Made by a program: the position numbers and the translations under genes. The notes below the pieces were generated by a model. That model was not told where the DNA came from. It saw only the letters and a program-made list of their open reading frames with translations, and did no database searches. Of a stretch of DNA of 64,000 nucleotides, positions 44,251-57,170 are shown piece by piece; the first letter of the stretch is position 1; every line of letters starts with the position of its first letter. The stretch is from Thuidium tamariscinum. Lineage: Eukaryota; Streptophyta; Bryopsida; Hypnales; Thuidiaceae. Location: positions 11,100,501 to 11,164,500 of the forward strand of contig OX344755.2 in assembly GCA_947034885.2 (NCBI GenBank). The letters are read 5' to 3'.

Positions 44251-47200
44251 TCATTTGGGAGGATGTATCAAGAAGTTGTCGATATGACGATGGTTTGCGA
44301 AGGATTTGAAGTGGAAGCCACGGACGTATTCTCCGTAGGTGAGAGATCTGTACAGCGGGGGGTTCCTCTCAGACAGCAGCTCCGGGAAGGGCTCAATGAC
44401 GGTATCCTCGATGGGGAGTAAGAAGTTGGGGAAACTGTGTCTGCCCTCTGTAGTGTTGGTCCGAGCCCTGTGCATCACACTTTTGTACTTTGCGTTGCTG
44501 ATAATCTGCAGAACACCACCCAAAATCCATATTCTCAGCCTGTAATTGATCAACGCTTTAAAGTGCAATTTCTAATCTCGGCAATGAAGGTTCCCTGAAG
44601 TCATGACATTGAAAATAGCCAAAAGTTTTGTAGTACGCAGTAATTACAAAAATTCTCCAAAAGATCTCTAGAGACAATTATGCTTTCCATCGATCTATGA
44701 GTAAAAATAAGCTCTACTCGTAAATTTTGATTCTACCTATAACGTCAATTTCGTTAAATTGGCGGCATTCTACTAAATTTGGCACTTTCAGATCTAAAGA
44801 AAATCTGAACCGGACTTAAGTTTGAAAGAGCTCTTCTGCGTAGATTCGCGTCACAATTCACTGGCGCAGGATCACACCAAGTTCACGAAATTGACGAAGC
44901 ATGAACATAAGCTTGGATTCCGGCTTGGATGAATATTGTAGATAGTTCTATAATCTGGCTTAAACAAGAGGGTGGTACAAGACAAGGCTGCACGTCGTCA
45001 CGCAGCAGAACTGATAGTCCAAAATTTGCAGCTAAAAAAATTGATGGAAATTAAACGTGATCGTGCAAGTCATGTCACCTGCAATTGATCCCCCACGTTG
45101 ACAATGAAGGCATCCTGGAGCGGTGGCACCTGGAACCACTGCCCGTCTTTCAGAATCTCCAGTCCAGGCACTCGGCCGTCTTGTTGCAGCAGAGTGACGA
45201 TGCTGGAGTCGGCATGGGGAATCAATCCCAGCACGAGCTCGGGTTGCGGGCACGGGGGATAATAGTTGCAGGAAGTTCGGACCCCGAGAGCTTCTGCATT
45301 CACACGCTCTCCCAAGACATGCGCCTCCAGGCCCAACGTGACTGACAATGCTTCCAGGAGTCGGTTGCACAGCTTGAAAACGGACTGGGAGTAGGCGCCC
45401 ACCACTTCTCTGCAACACAACAAGCATTCCTCATTCTCCATGCAAATTTCATTCCACATTTAATTCAATTCCAGTAACTTGCTTAGTAAAGCCTCAAATT
45501 CAGTCATCTGGACTTAGTAATTTAGCCTTAAATAAATGTCGCCATTTCGTTACTTCGGTGAGGTTCCGAGGCCAAAAACTGGCAAACATCTACACAATGT
45601 AAACTCCATAACTAGGGCAGCTGGATACCCGTGTCAGGCAGTGCATGAGTCCTGGTTTTGCCACTGGAAGTAGTGGAAAATTGCCAATTTTTCACTGAAA
45701 TTGACGTTAAATTGGCTCATGTTCTAACTTCGGGAAGCGACTGACCCAGATCGTCAATTTCGTATATTAAAAAACATTGGCGCTTTCGAAGGTGAGCGCT
45801 TAGCAGCCTTCCAGGGCGTGCGGCCTAAAACACAATTCTACATCAGTCCTATGTTTGGATCCTCGTGCAGATGAGTGTCCCAGTTTTGGACCCCCAGGAA
45901 ATTTGCTCAAGGTTAACTTACTGATTGACGATAACCTAATTACAATGCGGCGATTACTGTATCTAATGAAAATTAATCTAATTATCAATCGACATTGACG
46001 ATTATCGATCTGATGAGAATTGCAGGGCAGTTAGCGTGCACTTCACCTGAATTTCTCGGGCTTCAATGGCATGCAGGGTTCGGCAAGTTTCTGACGGTCC
46101 CCGTAAGTCCACAAAACGAGGCGGTCGATCCAGTTGGCCACACTGTCCTTCGTCTCGAACAGTCGTCCATAGCCCACAGTCGTCCCAGGCTTCATGGCGT
46201 TCACTTCCTTCTCCTCTGCACTCATTGCAAAAAACTCTCTCGTTACCTTCAGGAACTCTGCCATCAAAACTGGTGGCACTCCGTGGTTGATAACCTGCAA
46301 TTCCTCATAGAAACACCCACTTGTAAAGTCTTCTTGAAACATCATTCATGAGTGGACAGTCACTAAAATTGAACTGACTGGGGAGAGCAACTGAGAACGA
46401 CACTCGGAACAACATCCTGGCCAATGCCTTAAAAAAAAAACTAAATATCGTAGTTTTGGTGCTATTCTGGGAGCTAAAAATTGTGACCTTCATCGGCACA
46501 AAAATTTATCTTGCAGGCCTTGCGCCTTGAAATGAGCCGAAGTCGTGAGATTCCGCCAATTTAACGAAATTGATGTTAAGATTGTATGATTGTCACAGAC
46601 CCTCGAGACACACTTCCCCGGGGTTGCAAGCAGCTAAATCGCAGGGTAACCATACAATTTAGTTGCTGGCTAGGTACCACAGGGTAATACGTTTCTCCCG
46701 ATGTCTCCATGCAATCCCTCTGTATTATTCGTTTTTACATTAACCCGCATGAATGCACTGGAAGAACATTCCGTAATATAACATCATTAAAACTGTGTCA
46801 TTGCAATCGCTTCCTCCCACTTTGTGTACTGGCATCAACAACTTGCCATACTGATTCTACTTCCCATGCTCATTTTAATTTCTGAGCTGACATGAATTGT
46901 TCTGTGTAGAGGCTCTAATTTACAAGCTGCAACGGAGTTGTCAACAGCGAGATGTCCAGCCGGCGAATAGGGAAACTGAATCACTCGCACATTCAAAATT
47001 TCAATGTTGGCAACACTGCAAACCGGGAATTAATGTCAATTCGGGAATGAGTTCTAATAAACAAGCAGTTACGGAGGCTTCGTCCTTCGATAGCATTAGA
47101 AACGAAACAACGATAAGTGTCTCTCTTTTCATTTCTTCAAATTAATGTTCTTAAAAGTGTCTTGGTTTTCGAGTCAGGTACTTCTGAAATTTCCTCACAA

Positions 47201-47575
47201 TTTCAAGTTCTGGTAGCTTCTGTAGATCTGTTGATGTGCAAAGTCTCCTCCCCTTCGGTCCAGAGCCAATCAATCTCCCCATGACAGTACCTGAAAGAAG
47301 CCCCATTCTTCACAAGCCGCAGCCATCCGAGCCAGGACCTCATCCCTCCGTTCGCCAGCGTCCAGCAGCGACATATCAATGACAGGAATCTGGGAGTTTC
47401 CTGTCGAGGGTCCAGCTCTCTGGTCCTCGGGCTGGATAAACCTCGCCGGCACTTCCTTAATCCCTGCTTCCACCAGCGGTTGCACCATCGCCAGGGGCGC
47501 TTCCCTTGCGCTAGAGCTCGTCTGTAAGGATTCTAGCTCCAGGGGAGCAGCGTTTACCATAGCTACCAGTGGCAT
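44251..47575 (-). CDS. 2-oxoglutarate/Fe(II)-dependent dioxygenase (DOXC type), four exons, 372 aa
   Basis: Soluble plant oxygenase that couples decarboxylation of 2-oxoglutarate to oxidation of a small molecule (hormone, flavonoid or alkaloid type); substrate unknown. Exons: 47575-47291, 46294-46047, 45409-45079, 44505-44251, with GT..AG introns and phases 0, 2, 0. N-terminal DIOX_N domain at about 60-170 (SQIPVIDMSLLD, CEEWGFFQVINHGV). The catalytic domain includes NYYPPCPQPELVLGLIPHAD. Iron ligands are H243, D245 and H300; R310 and S312 of RHS bind 2-oxoglutarate. All are present and length is typical, so it should be active. The first in-frame ATG is at 47575. Introns 1-3 contain recognisable fragments or copies of a small inverted-repeat element. 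A TATATAAG lies about 295 bases upstream of the ATG. Confidence 0.93.
44741..44896. mobile_element. 156-bp intronic MITE-like element in the dioxygenase gene
   Basis: In intron 3. The left end is AACGTCAATTTCGTTAAATTGG; the right end CCAAGTTCACGAAATTGACG is its inverted partner. It is the same length as 13291-13446. A probable diverged copy occupies 45538-45713 in intron 2 (ends with CCAATTTTTCACTGAAATTG), and an end fragment is at 46545-46577 in intron 1 (CCGCCAATTTAACGAAATTG). Confidence 0.6.
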
Positions 47576-47867
47576 GGCTCTCAACGTAACTCTTCACTGG
47601 CACCAGCGCGCGTGCAGAGGGCCGGGAGAGCTCTGAATTTATCGTTAGAAATCTCTAAACCGAAACAAGACGCGCGTGATTAATGAAATTCCATTCTCAC
47701 CGACGACGGTGAACGTGAGTAGAGAATCTGAAACTTGGGCTGGATCAACCCAGGCTAGCTATTCCCATGGTCTTGAATGGATCAAACCTCGTCAATCCTA
47801 TGAACAATGGTAGAGCCTCATGCTCTGAAATTGATACCAGAAACAATTCGATCAAGCTCAGGTTGAT

Positions 47868-47875
47868 CCTTATAT
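47868..47875 (-). promoter_or_regulatory. TATA box of the dioxygenase gene
   Basis: TATATAAG on the minus strand in the context GTGGTATATAAGGATC, a near-perfect plant TATA box. Transcription would start about 30 bases further on (near 47840), giving a leader of about 265 bases. A second AT-run TATATATATA at about 48213-48225 is less likely. Confidence 0.6.
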
Positions 47876-49509
47876 ACCACTAAAAATCTGTGACTAGCAG
47901 CAAAAACAAGATTCGTCGAAGTCGAGACGACAGGGGAAAAATCAATTGTAACTCAACCTTGGATTAGTTGCAGCTACAAATTTCGAAGAGTTGTAGAAAT
48001 TGATTCTGTAGCGCAGACATTTCGGCAACTGGGCTTGCAGCACTACACTGTAGACCTGTTCTCAACGACAGACCAGGTGCATCCGGTACAGCGCTTCAAT
48101 TCACCCCGACTCCTTCAATCCTCAACTAGTCAACGACAACAACAGCACTCAAGAAAAAACCCGATTAGTTTACAAAACGCTTTTAGTACAATCCCCAATC
48201 TCTCCGTCAGTTGTATATATATACTCTTGAATTCCAGTGCCGGAACCATTCGAGTGACTCGTGACGGGCTGATTTGCAGTCCGCTTTCGGGACAACACAC
48301 GGGGGCAGGCAGGCACTCCAGATAATAATGCACTGTACGCATCTAAGTTATCACATAATTATTCTTGGCAGGGGTCGATCCAGATCACTTTTCAAGTGGC
48401 GTGACAGGGAGGAACTGACGAATTGGTCAAGCAACGCAAGTAGGCCGGGAAATAAGTGCGGGAACAAGTGGACGCTCGCTGGAATCTATAGAGGTGGGTG
48501 CCGCGTGGAATGTTTTTTTTAGAATATATATATCACAAGGTAGCTGACTCTAGGCTCTTTTATCTGCTGCCTGGGCCTTCATTAATTACCACTGGGAACA
48601 AATTGACTGCCGATTTCGGCACGTACGTCCAGGTGTCCATAGCATTGTGCACTAGCTGCCTCCACGGTTTCCTCAGCCTCGAAGATATAACTTTCTGAAC
48701 ATGCCTCCTTGCTCCTACAGTTAGATTGTGATGGCTGAGATTGGTTGAGGTTCATGTTTTACAGTACTCTCTGAGGGACATCCAATTGCAATGCTGGAGG
48801 AGTTCCTAGATTTGAGGAAGAATAGGACCCAGCACTGCTTAATAATGCTATATCGATCCGCGCGTCCTTCAGAAAGTGAACTCGTCGATCTGTGTATCGA
48901 TCCAGCGACGTACAAGGAGTTCAGTCCACACACTCGCAACCGCGGTCCTAATTAGATCTGTAGCTGCATTATTTAGCTCATCTTGATGTAATATCACAAC
49001 TGTAAATAGCTAGTAATGTGTGTGTGCTCCTATCGATTGAGAAACAACCATGGCTTGTAAACTTCAGTATTTCAAAAGAAAGGATCACCTCAGGCGGAGC
49101 ACGTGCAATACAGTAGAGACTCAGTTAATTTTAGTTCCTGCTTAAGTAACTGTTCATCCAGATCGAAATTGGCAAGAATTTTTCATGAAGTAGAAAAGCG
49201 AATAACCACAGCTAGCTAGCCCTGTGACGTTGAAGATGAACAGTTGGATCGGATGGTCCGACCAAGACACTGTTTACTGATGTACAGTTGTAGCATTGAC
49301 TGTGTCTGATCGCGCTGGTGGTGGCGCTTTTCTCCGTCAAGCATCTTCGAGAATTCGTCGAGCATATTTTCCAGGAACTTGAGAAAGGAACTGGAAAAGG
49401 AACGGAACAGTCACGGAAAAGGTAACCAGCAGCAGCGTACTCTGAGAGGTTTTGTCCATCGGCCCTCCGATGAATTAGGGAATATAGGGAGCTAAGCATT
49501 TTATATCAC
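47876..49509. other. Upstream region of the dioxygenase gene, no gene recognised
   Basis: Moderate GC (about 40-45 percent) to about 49500, more like gene flanks than the AT-rich repeats beyond. Several ORFs of 66-96 codons occur in different frames with no family pattern. It probably holds the promoter and perhaps an unrecognised non-coding transcript. Confidence 0.35.
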
Positions 49510-49738
49510 TTAACCCTTAAACGACGCAGGGTCACTCAAGAAACCATCTTTTGTGAAACCATGGGAATCATTGGTATTAAAAATCCAAAAGTGCGCATTT
49601 GAAGTCAAAGAATTGTAGAAGATCTTCCTTTTCCACCTTTAATTTCTGAGGATGAATGCTTGCAATTCAGTCCTATACTACAAAAAAACTCGCTTGTTCA
49701 TCGACCAGGAAACGGCTCCCTTGTCATGTAGGGGTTAA
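49510..49738. mobile_element. piggyBac-like MITE, short family, copy 1 (229 bp)
   Basis: TTAA at 49510-49513 and 49735-49738. The core starts CCCTTAAACGACGCAGGGTC and ends CATGTAGGGG. An inverted copy is at 60697-60928 (sharing CCTGGTCGATGAACAAG-type, GAAGATCTTC and CATGGGAATCATTGG-type blocks) and a third is part of 31381-32273. No coding capacity. Confidence 0.75.
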
Positions 49739-50736
49739 ACCTCGCTCGTGTATCTTACAAGGCAATTAGAGGATCACAAATGTCCATAATACATAAATAC
49801 ATACTAGTGTGCCATGTGCCATTGTCACAACAATCAAAATACAAGTCAAAATAATTTTTAAGTTTTAATATTTTTGAAAACTTTGAAATTTCATAATAAT
49901 GTTTTTTGGACAAAGCATTAGGGGAGATTTCAGCCCAAAGAAGACTGTGAGTTCCCATACAGTCCAAAATTGCGGGAACTACAGATCAGTAGTACGTTGA
50001 TGTGGTCAGGCGACAACCATATTAGATTTTTTTAATTTGGACATGTAATGCAAAATTTATGAATGTTTCGCAAAATAAATGATAAAATAATTCATTTTTT
50101 GAATGGATAAAAACCTTTGAAATTCAATAACTTTTATCCTAAAGGTTCAAATGCCTCAAGTGAACCAAAGTCCGTGCACCCCTTTTTCCAAGATCTTTTG
50201 AATGGTACTAAATGAGCTACTTGATGCCTTACTGTTTCTACCAAACAAACAAACAAACAAAATAGAAAACTTATCCTAAGGTATAGATTAATATACCTTG
50301 TGTTGTTGCCAAAACCAAAATGAAAGTAAGATTGAATTTTAAATTTTTTATAATTTATAAAAACTTTCAAAATTCTATGTCTTTGGTGCACAAAGGAGTG
50401 TAAAAGGGCCTTCTCGCAGTACTATAGGTGGTATTCTTGGTACAAATAGAAATCTCTATGCATGCAAAGGAGAGCAAGGTTCTTATTTCATGGTATTGGA
50501 CAAGTCATGTAAAAGTTACAAATTTTTCAAAATAACTAGTAATTTAATTCCTATTCACCTCCCTTGTAATTCGTGCATACATTGTATAATGTGCTCATGA
50601 GGCTATGCAAAATGGTATGGTAGACATTTACTTAATTTGGAACAAAAAAACACCAATGGGACATTGGTCAAAGGGAGTATACATATAAAAAATCCTATGA
50701 ATGTCAATTTCTTTTTTCTAATGTTTAAGATTTTCT
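49739..50736. other. AT-rich DNA with a partial CATTAG-type element and other repeat pieces
   Basis: From 49917 a CATTAGGGGAGATTTCAGCC end followed by GAGTTCCCATAC and GCGGGAACTACA matches the left half of the CATTAG-type elements; no right end was found. About 50090-50190 resembles 20590-20680 (AATTCAATAACTTT, then GTTCAAA, then ACCCCT). An (AAAC)n microsatellite lies at about 50242-50262. Confidence 0.45.
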
Positions 50737-51474
50737 TAAAGGGTGAATGCAAGAAACACCTGTACTATTTGTTGCGTTTCACTACAATACTCATGATTTT
50801 TTCTGGAGTACTTTAAAATTTGAAAATTAATTTGAAAAAAATTTGAAAAATATGAACAATGTATACACCTTTAAGATGAAGGTTTTCACCAAAGGAAATT
50901 GATAGAAAAATTCTCTAAATAGGAGAACTAAAAAGTGCCAAACCTCAAGAAAATATATACCTTTATGTTTTAATTCAAGAAAAATAGTAAAAATAAGTAA
51001 ATACAAAAATAAAAAGTGGCCATTTGCAACAATTCTATGGAGATGGTCATTCACCAAAAAACCCACCAAAATAATATTTATATGTTTCAAAATTCAAGCA
51101 AAAAGAAGCTCACTTTGTAGACTTCCACACCACATAAAAATAACTTTTTCTATAATCCCTCACGTGGAGAGATGTAAGTCTACTAGAAGACCATCTCATC
51201 CAAATTTCATCTCAAAATCATTAAAAAAAGGTACTCCTCAATACTAAAAACCTCCAAATTCTCATTTGTGACATTTAATCACTAGTACTATTTTAGTATT
51301 AAAATATTTTTGAAAATTATGAAAAAATTATGTAAGGTGTATGATAGACATGAGTACCTTCTCTAGAAATCTTGAGTCATTTCATGCAAAAATGCAAAAG
51401 TTATGGCCAAAAAACAAATCAGCACTTAGCTTGTGACAGAAAATAGTACAAATGTTTCTTGCATTCACCCTAAA
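50737..51474. mobile_element. Inverted-repeat element with GGGTGAATGCAAGAAAC ends
   Basis: The left end GGGTGAATGCAAGAAACACC continues with TGTACTATTTGTTGC. The inverted right end is GGGTGAATGCAAGAAACATT followed by TGTACTATTTTCTG. TAAA flanks both sides (50737-50740 and 51471-51474), so a TAA or TAAA duplication is likely, perhaps Harbinger-like. A longer relative lies at 55374-57170. The minus-strand ORF at 50827-51090 is hydrophobic and AT-driven, not a transposase. Confidence 0.7.
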
Positions 51475-51966
51475 GTCAATTTGGGTAACCTCTGAAGGTT
51501 TGAGAACTTCAATTTGGATTACAACATGGTATTTTTCTATATTCAACATTTAAGGTGCATGAATTGACTTATAGTTACACCAATCACAAAGATTGTATTT
51601 GAGTTGATCTAAATCTAGAAATACATGGCACTTCCAATTTAAATTATTAAATTGTACCTCCTATATGTCTAATAAGTTTCAAGATGGACATATGATGTAC
51701 ATGTATGTTGTCATATTTTAACATTATAACATTTAGATATAAAAATGTCAACCTACAAATGAAAAATGTTTGTTGATGAATTCTAAATTCAATCTTGTAC
51801 ATCTTATAATATTTTATTTGTATTCTAAGAGTAAAATTCAAGATAATATAAATGGTTCCTACTAGATTTTTAAAGATTAAGTTGGCAACTTGAAACTTGT
51901 AAACCTATTTTAGAATGATTGAAAAAAACACCTATACTATTTTCTACTATGTGCACATATCTAGGC
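51475..51966. other. AT-rich spacer, nothing recognised
   Basis: AT-rich DNA between two inverted-repeat elements, without recognisable features. Confidence 0.45.
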
Positions 51967-51969
51967 TAA

Positions 51970-52433
51970 GGGCATCTACAATGCAACACCTGCAAACAAG
52001 CCCTGGAAAGCCAAATGGAGGGCCATTCCACGTGAGCCACATAGTGCCAGTTCAAATTTGGAAGAAAATGACCCAATACAAAAGCGACAAGCCCGAACAT
52101 CAAATGGATTTTTTGTATTATAAAAAGAAAGAAAGACAGAAATCTCCATTATAAAAGGACATTCCATGAAAACATGGGAAAGTCGCATTGAAGAGCACAC
52201 ATTCCAATGCTTGACAATAATGATTATTCTCTAAAGGGCCAACTCCTAGGGGCCTCCATATATTGAAAATTTACCAATCTTGAGGGTCCCATACCGAGGG
52301 TCCCATACTGAGGCCTTGGAATTGAAGGCCCCTAATAATCGGGTTGCATTGGAGCCCAAATTTAAATAAAAAATTTTCTGTACATAGCACAGTGCTGATA
52401 CAGGCGGTGTTTTCGGAAGGATTGCAGATGCTC
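51970..52433. mobile_element. PIF/Harbinger-like MITE with GRGCATCT ends and TAA duplication
   Basis: The left end is GGGCATCTACAATGCAAC; the right end, read inverted, is GAGCATCTGCAATCC. A direct TAA flanks both sides (51967-51969 and 52434-52436). Together with 17291-17866 this defines a family. An internal direct duplication TGAGGGTCCCATAC / CGAGGGTCCCATAC is at about 52280-52310. Confidence 0.7.
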
Positions 52434-52436
52434 TAA

Positions 52437-55373
52437 TATATTTTTTGGCCATTACTTTTGTAGTTTGGCTCCAAATGACTTAAAAGTCGTAGGCGATGTA
52501 CTCATTTTTACAATTGTACACCTTATTTAATTTTAGAAAAAATTAGAAAATGTTTTATTGTCCAAAAATAGCTTCAAATTCTTGTCTCCTTCACTAGAAA
52601 AATTTCAAACAAAGAAATATTTAAATAAAAAAAACTAGACTTAAAATTTAGAAGAAAGGGTCTTATAACAAAAGTTTAACTATTGTTCAAAGGATTTCTA
52701 AAAATAATTAATTATATATATTGAGGAAAACCCACAAAAGTGTGTTTATTTCTACTAGCATTTTGAAACATGTAAAATATTATTATATCAGTAGATTATT
52801 TTAAGTGAATGACCATTTCCATATGATTGTCACAAATTGTCAATTTTTATTTTTTATAGTTGATTTTTTTTCCTATTTTCTCCTAATTAGAACCTTGAAA
52901 GTTTGAAGTATCTATTTTTTTTAGATTTGGTACTTTTTTAGTTTTCCCACATAGAGAATTTTTCCACTAGAAGAAAAATGTGTTCACCACAACCAACAAA
53001 AATGTGACTTTATAAGTATCCTATACAACTATCTTGTAATTTAAGACCTCTCTATTTGCACCAAATCTAAAGTCACTATTTTACGTCATTGTTCTAAATC
53101 ATTATTGCGTTGTTTTAGTTACAAAGTACGTAGTTGTAGAATGAAATATATAAATTGTTTTAGTCGCAAAGCAATCGTAGAATGAAGTGTAAAATTACAA
53201 GAGTTGTAATAGAACTTAAATTTAGGACAAATGTGGGCTATTATTCATTACAATTGCCAATGTAGACAAATCTATGCTTTGTGAAATCCACTCTATCAAT
53301 CTATAGTAAGTTGCAAAAAAAAAACTAGGAAACAACTAGAATGTGACCACAACTATAAAATGGCAAATAGTTGTTTCTTAGTCCCATTTTAATTAGTTGT
53401 TACTTAGTCACATCCTAGTCGCATCCTAATAGCATCCTAGCCACATTCTAATTGCATCTTAGTCGCATTCTAGTTGTTTTCCTAATTGTATCTTAGTTGT
53501 TTTTGAAGTCATTTCCTCATTGTCTTATATTACCACTTCAATTGTCATGAGTACCATTAGGCTAAACATATAAGTCACAAGACTCTTAAGGTGTTTTACT
53601 TTCGTGTAATAAAATATCTTAATAGAATTTTACAACTTCTACAATTTGTAGATTTCTATAGTATATTGACTCTTAAAATATCTAAAATTCAAATAATTTA
53701 AATTTTGTAAATCATTGAAATTAGAATTTCAAAATATACAAATCTACAAATCACAAATTAGTCACAATGAAATTGCAATGAAGTCACAAATGAATCCTAA
53801 ACAAATTATAGATGAGTTGCAATGAAGTTATAAATGAGTCACAAGAAGTCATACATTAGTTGCAAATGAGTCATCAACAAGTTGCAAAATTCATCAATTG
53901 AGTTGTGATAGGAAATACCACATAACCAACCACTTCATAAAAGCTCGTCAATGCATGAAGTTCTAAATTAGCTATTGGATGAGATACAACCTCATTTACC
54001 TATGCCACTACAATTTGATTTGATATCAATTGTTCTTTGAAGTCATAAAACCCTTCATTTTTTTCTAGTGTTTAATTTTATGATTTTACTTTGATGTTTA
54101 CCTTCATTTTAAAACTACAAACATTGGCCATTTAAAAAAAATTTATGGGTTGGCTATTAGTCTATTCAATGTATTCATTGATATATCTTGATACAAAGAG
54201 GATGCAAATAATAGAGAAAAAAAAATCTTTATATGTACGGGGATCTAAGGATTAAAACAAATATTTGATCCTTATTTCTAAGTGCTTAAAATTGTATATT
54301 CCTCAAACTCTTTTACATAACTCTAAACAAAATAATTTTTTGCCATATGAGCCTCTATTACAAACACTTTGTATTTTCATTTATTTGTATCTATGTAGGA
54401 GGGAAAGACTTTTCTATATTCTATTCCTTTTTTAACTTTAGCATTACTTCCACAAGAAGAGGTTGTCTAAATAAGTAAGAGATTTTTTTAATAAAATTGA
54501 TTCTTTCAATTCTCAAGCTGATGGGTGTTTCAAAAGTAGATTTAAATTTTGTATCCTACACCCTAAATCCTACAAAAAAAAATTAAGATCTATTTTGCAC
54601 TCCCGCCATCCTAAAATGATTGTCCTTGCAATTTTGTTGATAATTTTTTGAGCCAATTTCACTAACTATATTGTGAAAAAAAATAATTAAGAAAGATTCC
54701 AAATTTTATATCACTAGAATCAATTAAAAACATTGCATGTGTTCATTGCGACCTAAGTAAAGTTAGCTAGAAGGAAGCATTTTTTGGACCTACTCAATAC
54801 AACCTTAGAAAAAGATGACATTAAAAGTGGATAATCATTTTAGGATGGAAGGAGTAGTTTGCTAATTTTGTATTCCTGGACCTCTTGTTGATTCCAATCA
54901 CGAATTCAAATTTTCCAAATTGAGGTGAAAACAAGTATAGATCAATGGTATATAAACTTATTATTTATAAACCATCTATGCTTTTCCATACATACTTATT
55001 GAGGTGAAAACAAGCATAGATGGTATATAAACTTATTATTTATAAACCATGATGGTACATAAATAATAAGTTTCAACATTTTCTAATTGAGGTGAAAACA
55101 AGCATAGATCGATTTTCTTTGGGCTTTGAGATCTATATGTTGAATCATATTGTATTTGGATGTCATATTGTATCTTGGTATTTTGGTCTTTAATTGCTTG
55201 AGCTATAGATAGAAAGACCACTTCTAAAAAAATCATGCTAAATATTTGCAACCCCTCTAAATTATCTATAACATTAATTTTTATAGAATATACTTTCTAC
55301 CATGAATATTAATTGAAGTGTACTTTTCTAAATATGCATCATTCATTTGCATTATTGAATTTACATTTAGAGA
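52437..55373. other. AT-rich DNA with simple local repeats
   Basis: No gene. At about 53395-53490 a run of roughly 11-bp words (AGTCGCATCCTA, TAGCATCCTAGC, GCATCTTAG) forms a degenerate tandem array. At 53760-53890 words such as TTGCAATGAAGT and AAATGAGTCA recur. The rest is featureless. Confidence 0.4.
54919..55112. repeat. Direct repeats of ATTGAGGTGAAAACAAG, three copies
   Basis: ATTGAGGTGAAAACAAG(C/T)ATAGAT starts near 54919, 54999 and 55087. Between the copies TATATAAACTTATTATTTAT occurs twice, and ATAAATAATAAGTTT once in the opposite sense, allowing a small hairpin. Confidence 0.75.
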
Positions 55374-57170
55374 TTAAGGATAAATGCAAGAAACACTTGT
55401 ACTATTTGTTGCATTTGCATGATTTTTTCGGGAGTATTTTAAAATTAAAAAAATAATTTTAATTTAAAAATATATATAACTAATGTGTACACCTTTAAGA
55501 TGAAGAAAACCATTGAAGGAAATTTGTTAAAAAAACATCTAAGTAGGAGAACTTGAAAAGTGCCAAACCTCAAGGAAATACAAACTTTGATGTTTTAATT
55601 AGGAAATTACTCAAATAATTCCTCAAATTTTTTTTTAATTTACTTGGTTTGGAAACCCACTATAAAAGAAAGACCATCATATATAAAATCTATTGTTTCA
55701 TATTTAAAAAAAACTAGTGTATGCATAAGTATCATCAAATTAACAAAATAATTTTCTTAAAATGGAAATACCTTATTGATTTTAGTTTTGACATATTGAA
55801 AATTTACATGTAACAAATCCATTGACGTTAATCATCCTTGTCATCATAGTTGCAAGAAAAAATTTAAAAAACATGAGATCACACTCAATAATGAAATGCC
55901 TATGTGCACATATCTCATTTGAGTTAGTTGCATTGACATTGTTTAATCACAAAGAACACACATAGAAAAATTGTTATTTCAATAAAATTAGAATTATACC
56001 AATTAATCAATTTTAATTAACTATTTGATAATATTATTGAATTATTTTTATTTATTGAATTGAACCTCAACAAGAAAATAAATATAAATAGTATCACAAA
56101 ATACATTCATGATCAAGAATTCATATCTACAATGCATTAATCAACATGTCTTTGAATTCCATTTTCACCTCAATATGTTCATTGAAATTGGATCTATATA
56201 CTTACCATTATCAACAAATATAAATGTATATGGTGTCTTTGAGGAACAATGTAGTTGAGCAAAATGTAGTTTGATTCATGAATTTTTATACTAAGTTTAA
56301 GAGAATCATGACACCTACAATTATATATCAAACCTCTAATCAATTATTGTGGGAAACATTTTGACATAAAAATTTTAGGTAAAAGTTTGGGTTAGCACAT
56401 CTTGTCTATATGTAATTATTAATTTCAAATCCACGTATGGGTCATTGCAAGAAAACTTAAATTTTTTTGTGTCAAAATGGCTTGAGTCCTATGGAATTGT
56501 GGCTTTTGCAATAATTTTTTTTCAAATGAAATAAAATACAGATAATTTATAAAGCACTTTAAATAGTGTGAGTGAAAATTATGATCTAGAGAAATTCATC
56601 TCTAAAAGTAATGCTCATTCAAAGAATGATGAAAATGCTAGAAAATAGATATTTTGGAATTTTGATTTTCAAAAAATTTGAAATTTTTTTGAAAAACAAA
56701 ATAAAATAAAAACATTTTTTCTAACTCAAAGATGCTTCTTTATGACAATTTTCATCTTCAAGAAAAAATTTGTGTTCTCTACACATGTACAAAGGTACTA
56801 CACTTTGAGTAAATAAGGAAGATAGATATTTTATTCTTTTTAGAAAATCTCTTCACAAGCTTATGTGATTGTAGTAGAACTCTTTGTATTTCAATTTTCA
56901 CCTTCAAATTCACATTTTTGGGTTGGAAATAGTACTACAAACCCTCATAATGGCTAAGGTAGAGTGGTAGACATCCAATTGGGGTCAAATTAAAAATAGT
57001 AAAATAGTTTTAAGAAAATTTAAAAAATACATGATGCTCACAATTACTACATGTACCTTCATTTTAAATTTCATAGAAAATGGACACACTAAGCAAAAGT
57101 TATGAACAAATATCTACTTATCCAAGGCCTAGGGGATACAAAAAAAACAAGTGTTTCTTGCAACAACCCT
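55374..57170. mobile_element. Long relative of the GGGTGAATGCAAGAAAC element (~1.8 kb)
   Basis: The left end TTAAGGATAAATGCAAGAAA continues CACTTGTACTATTTG; the inverted right end is TAAGGGTTGTTGCAAGAAAC followed by ACTTGT. The first 250 bases align with the start of 50737-51474 (ACCTTTAAGATGAAG, AGGAGAACT, AAGTGCCAAACCTCAAG). The extra kilobase inside has stop codons in all frames, so it is either a decayed longer element or one enlarged by other insertions. Confidence 0.55.

Noticed and set aside
50827..51090. Hydrophobic 87-codon minus ORF
   Set aside because: Result of AT-rich antisense Phe/Leu/Ile codons inside an inverted-repeat element.
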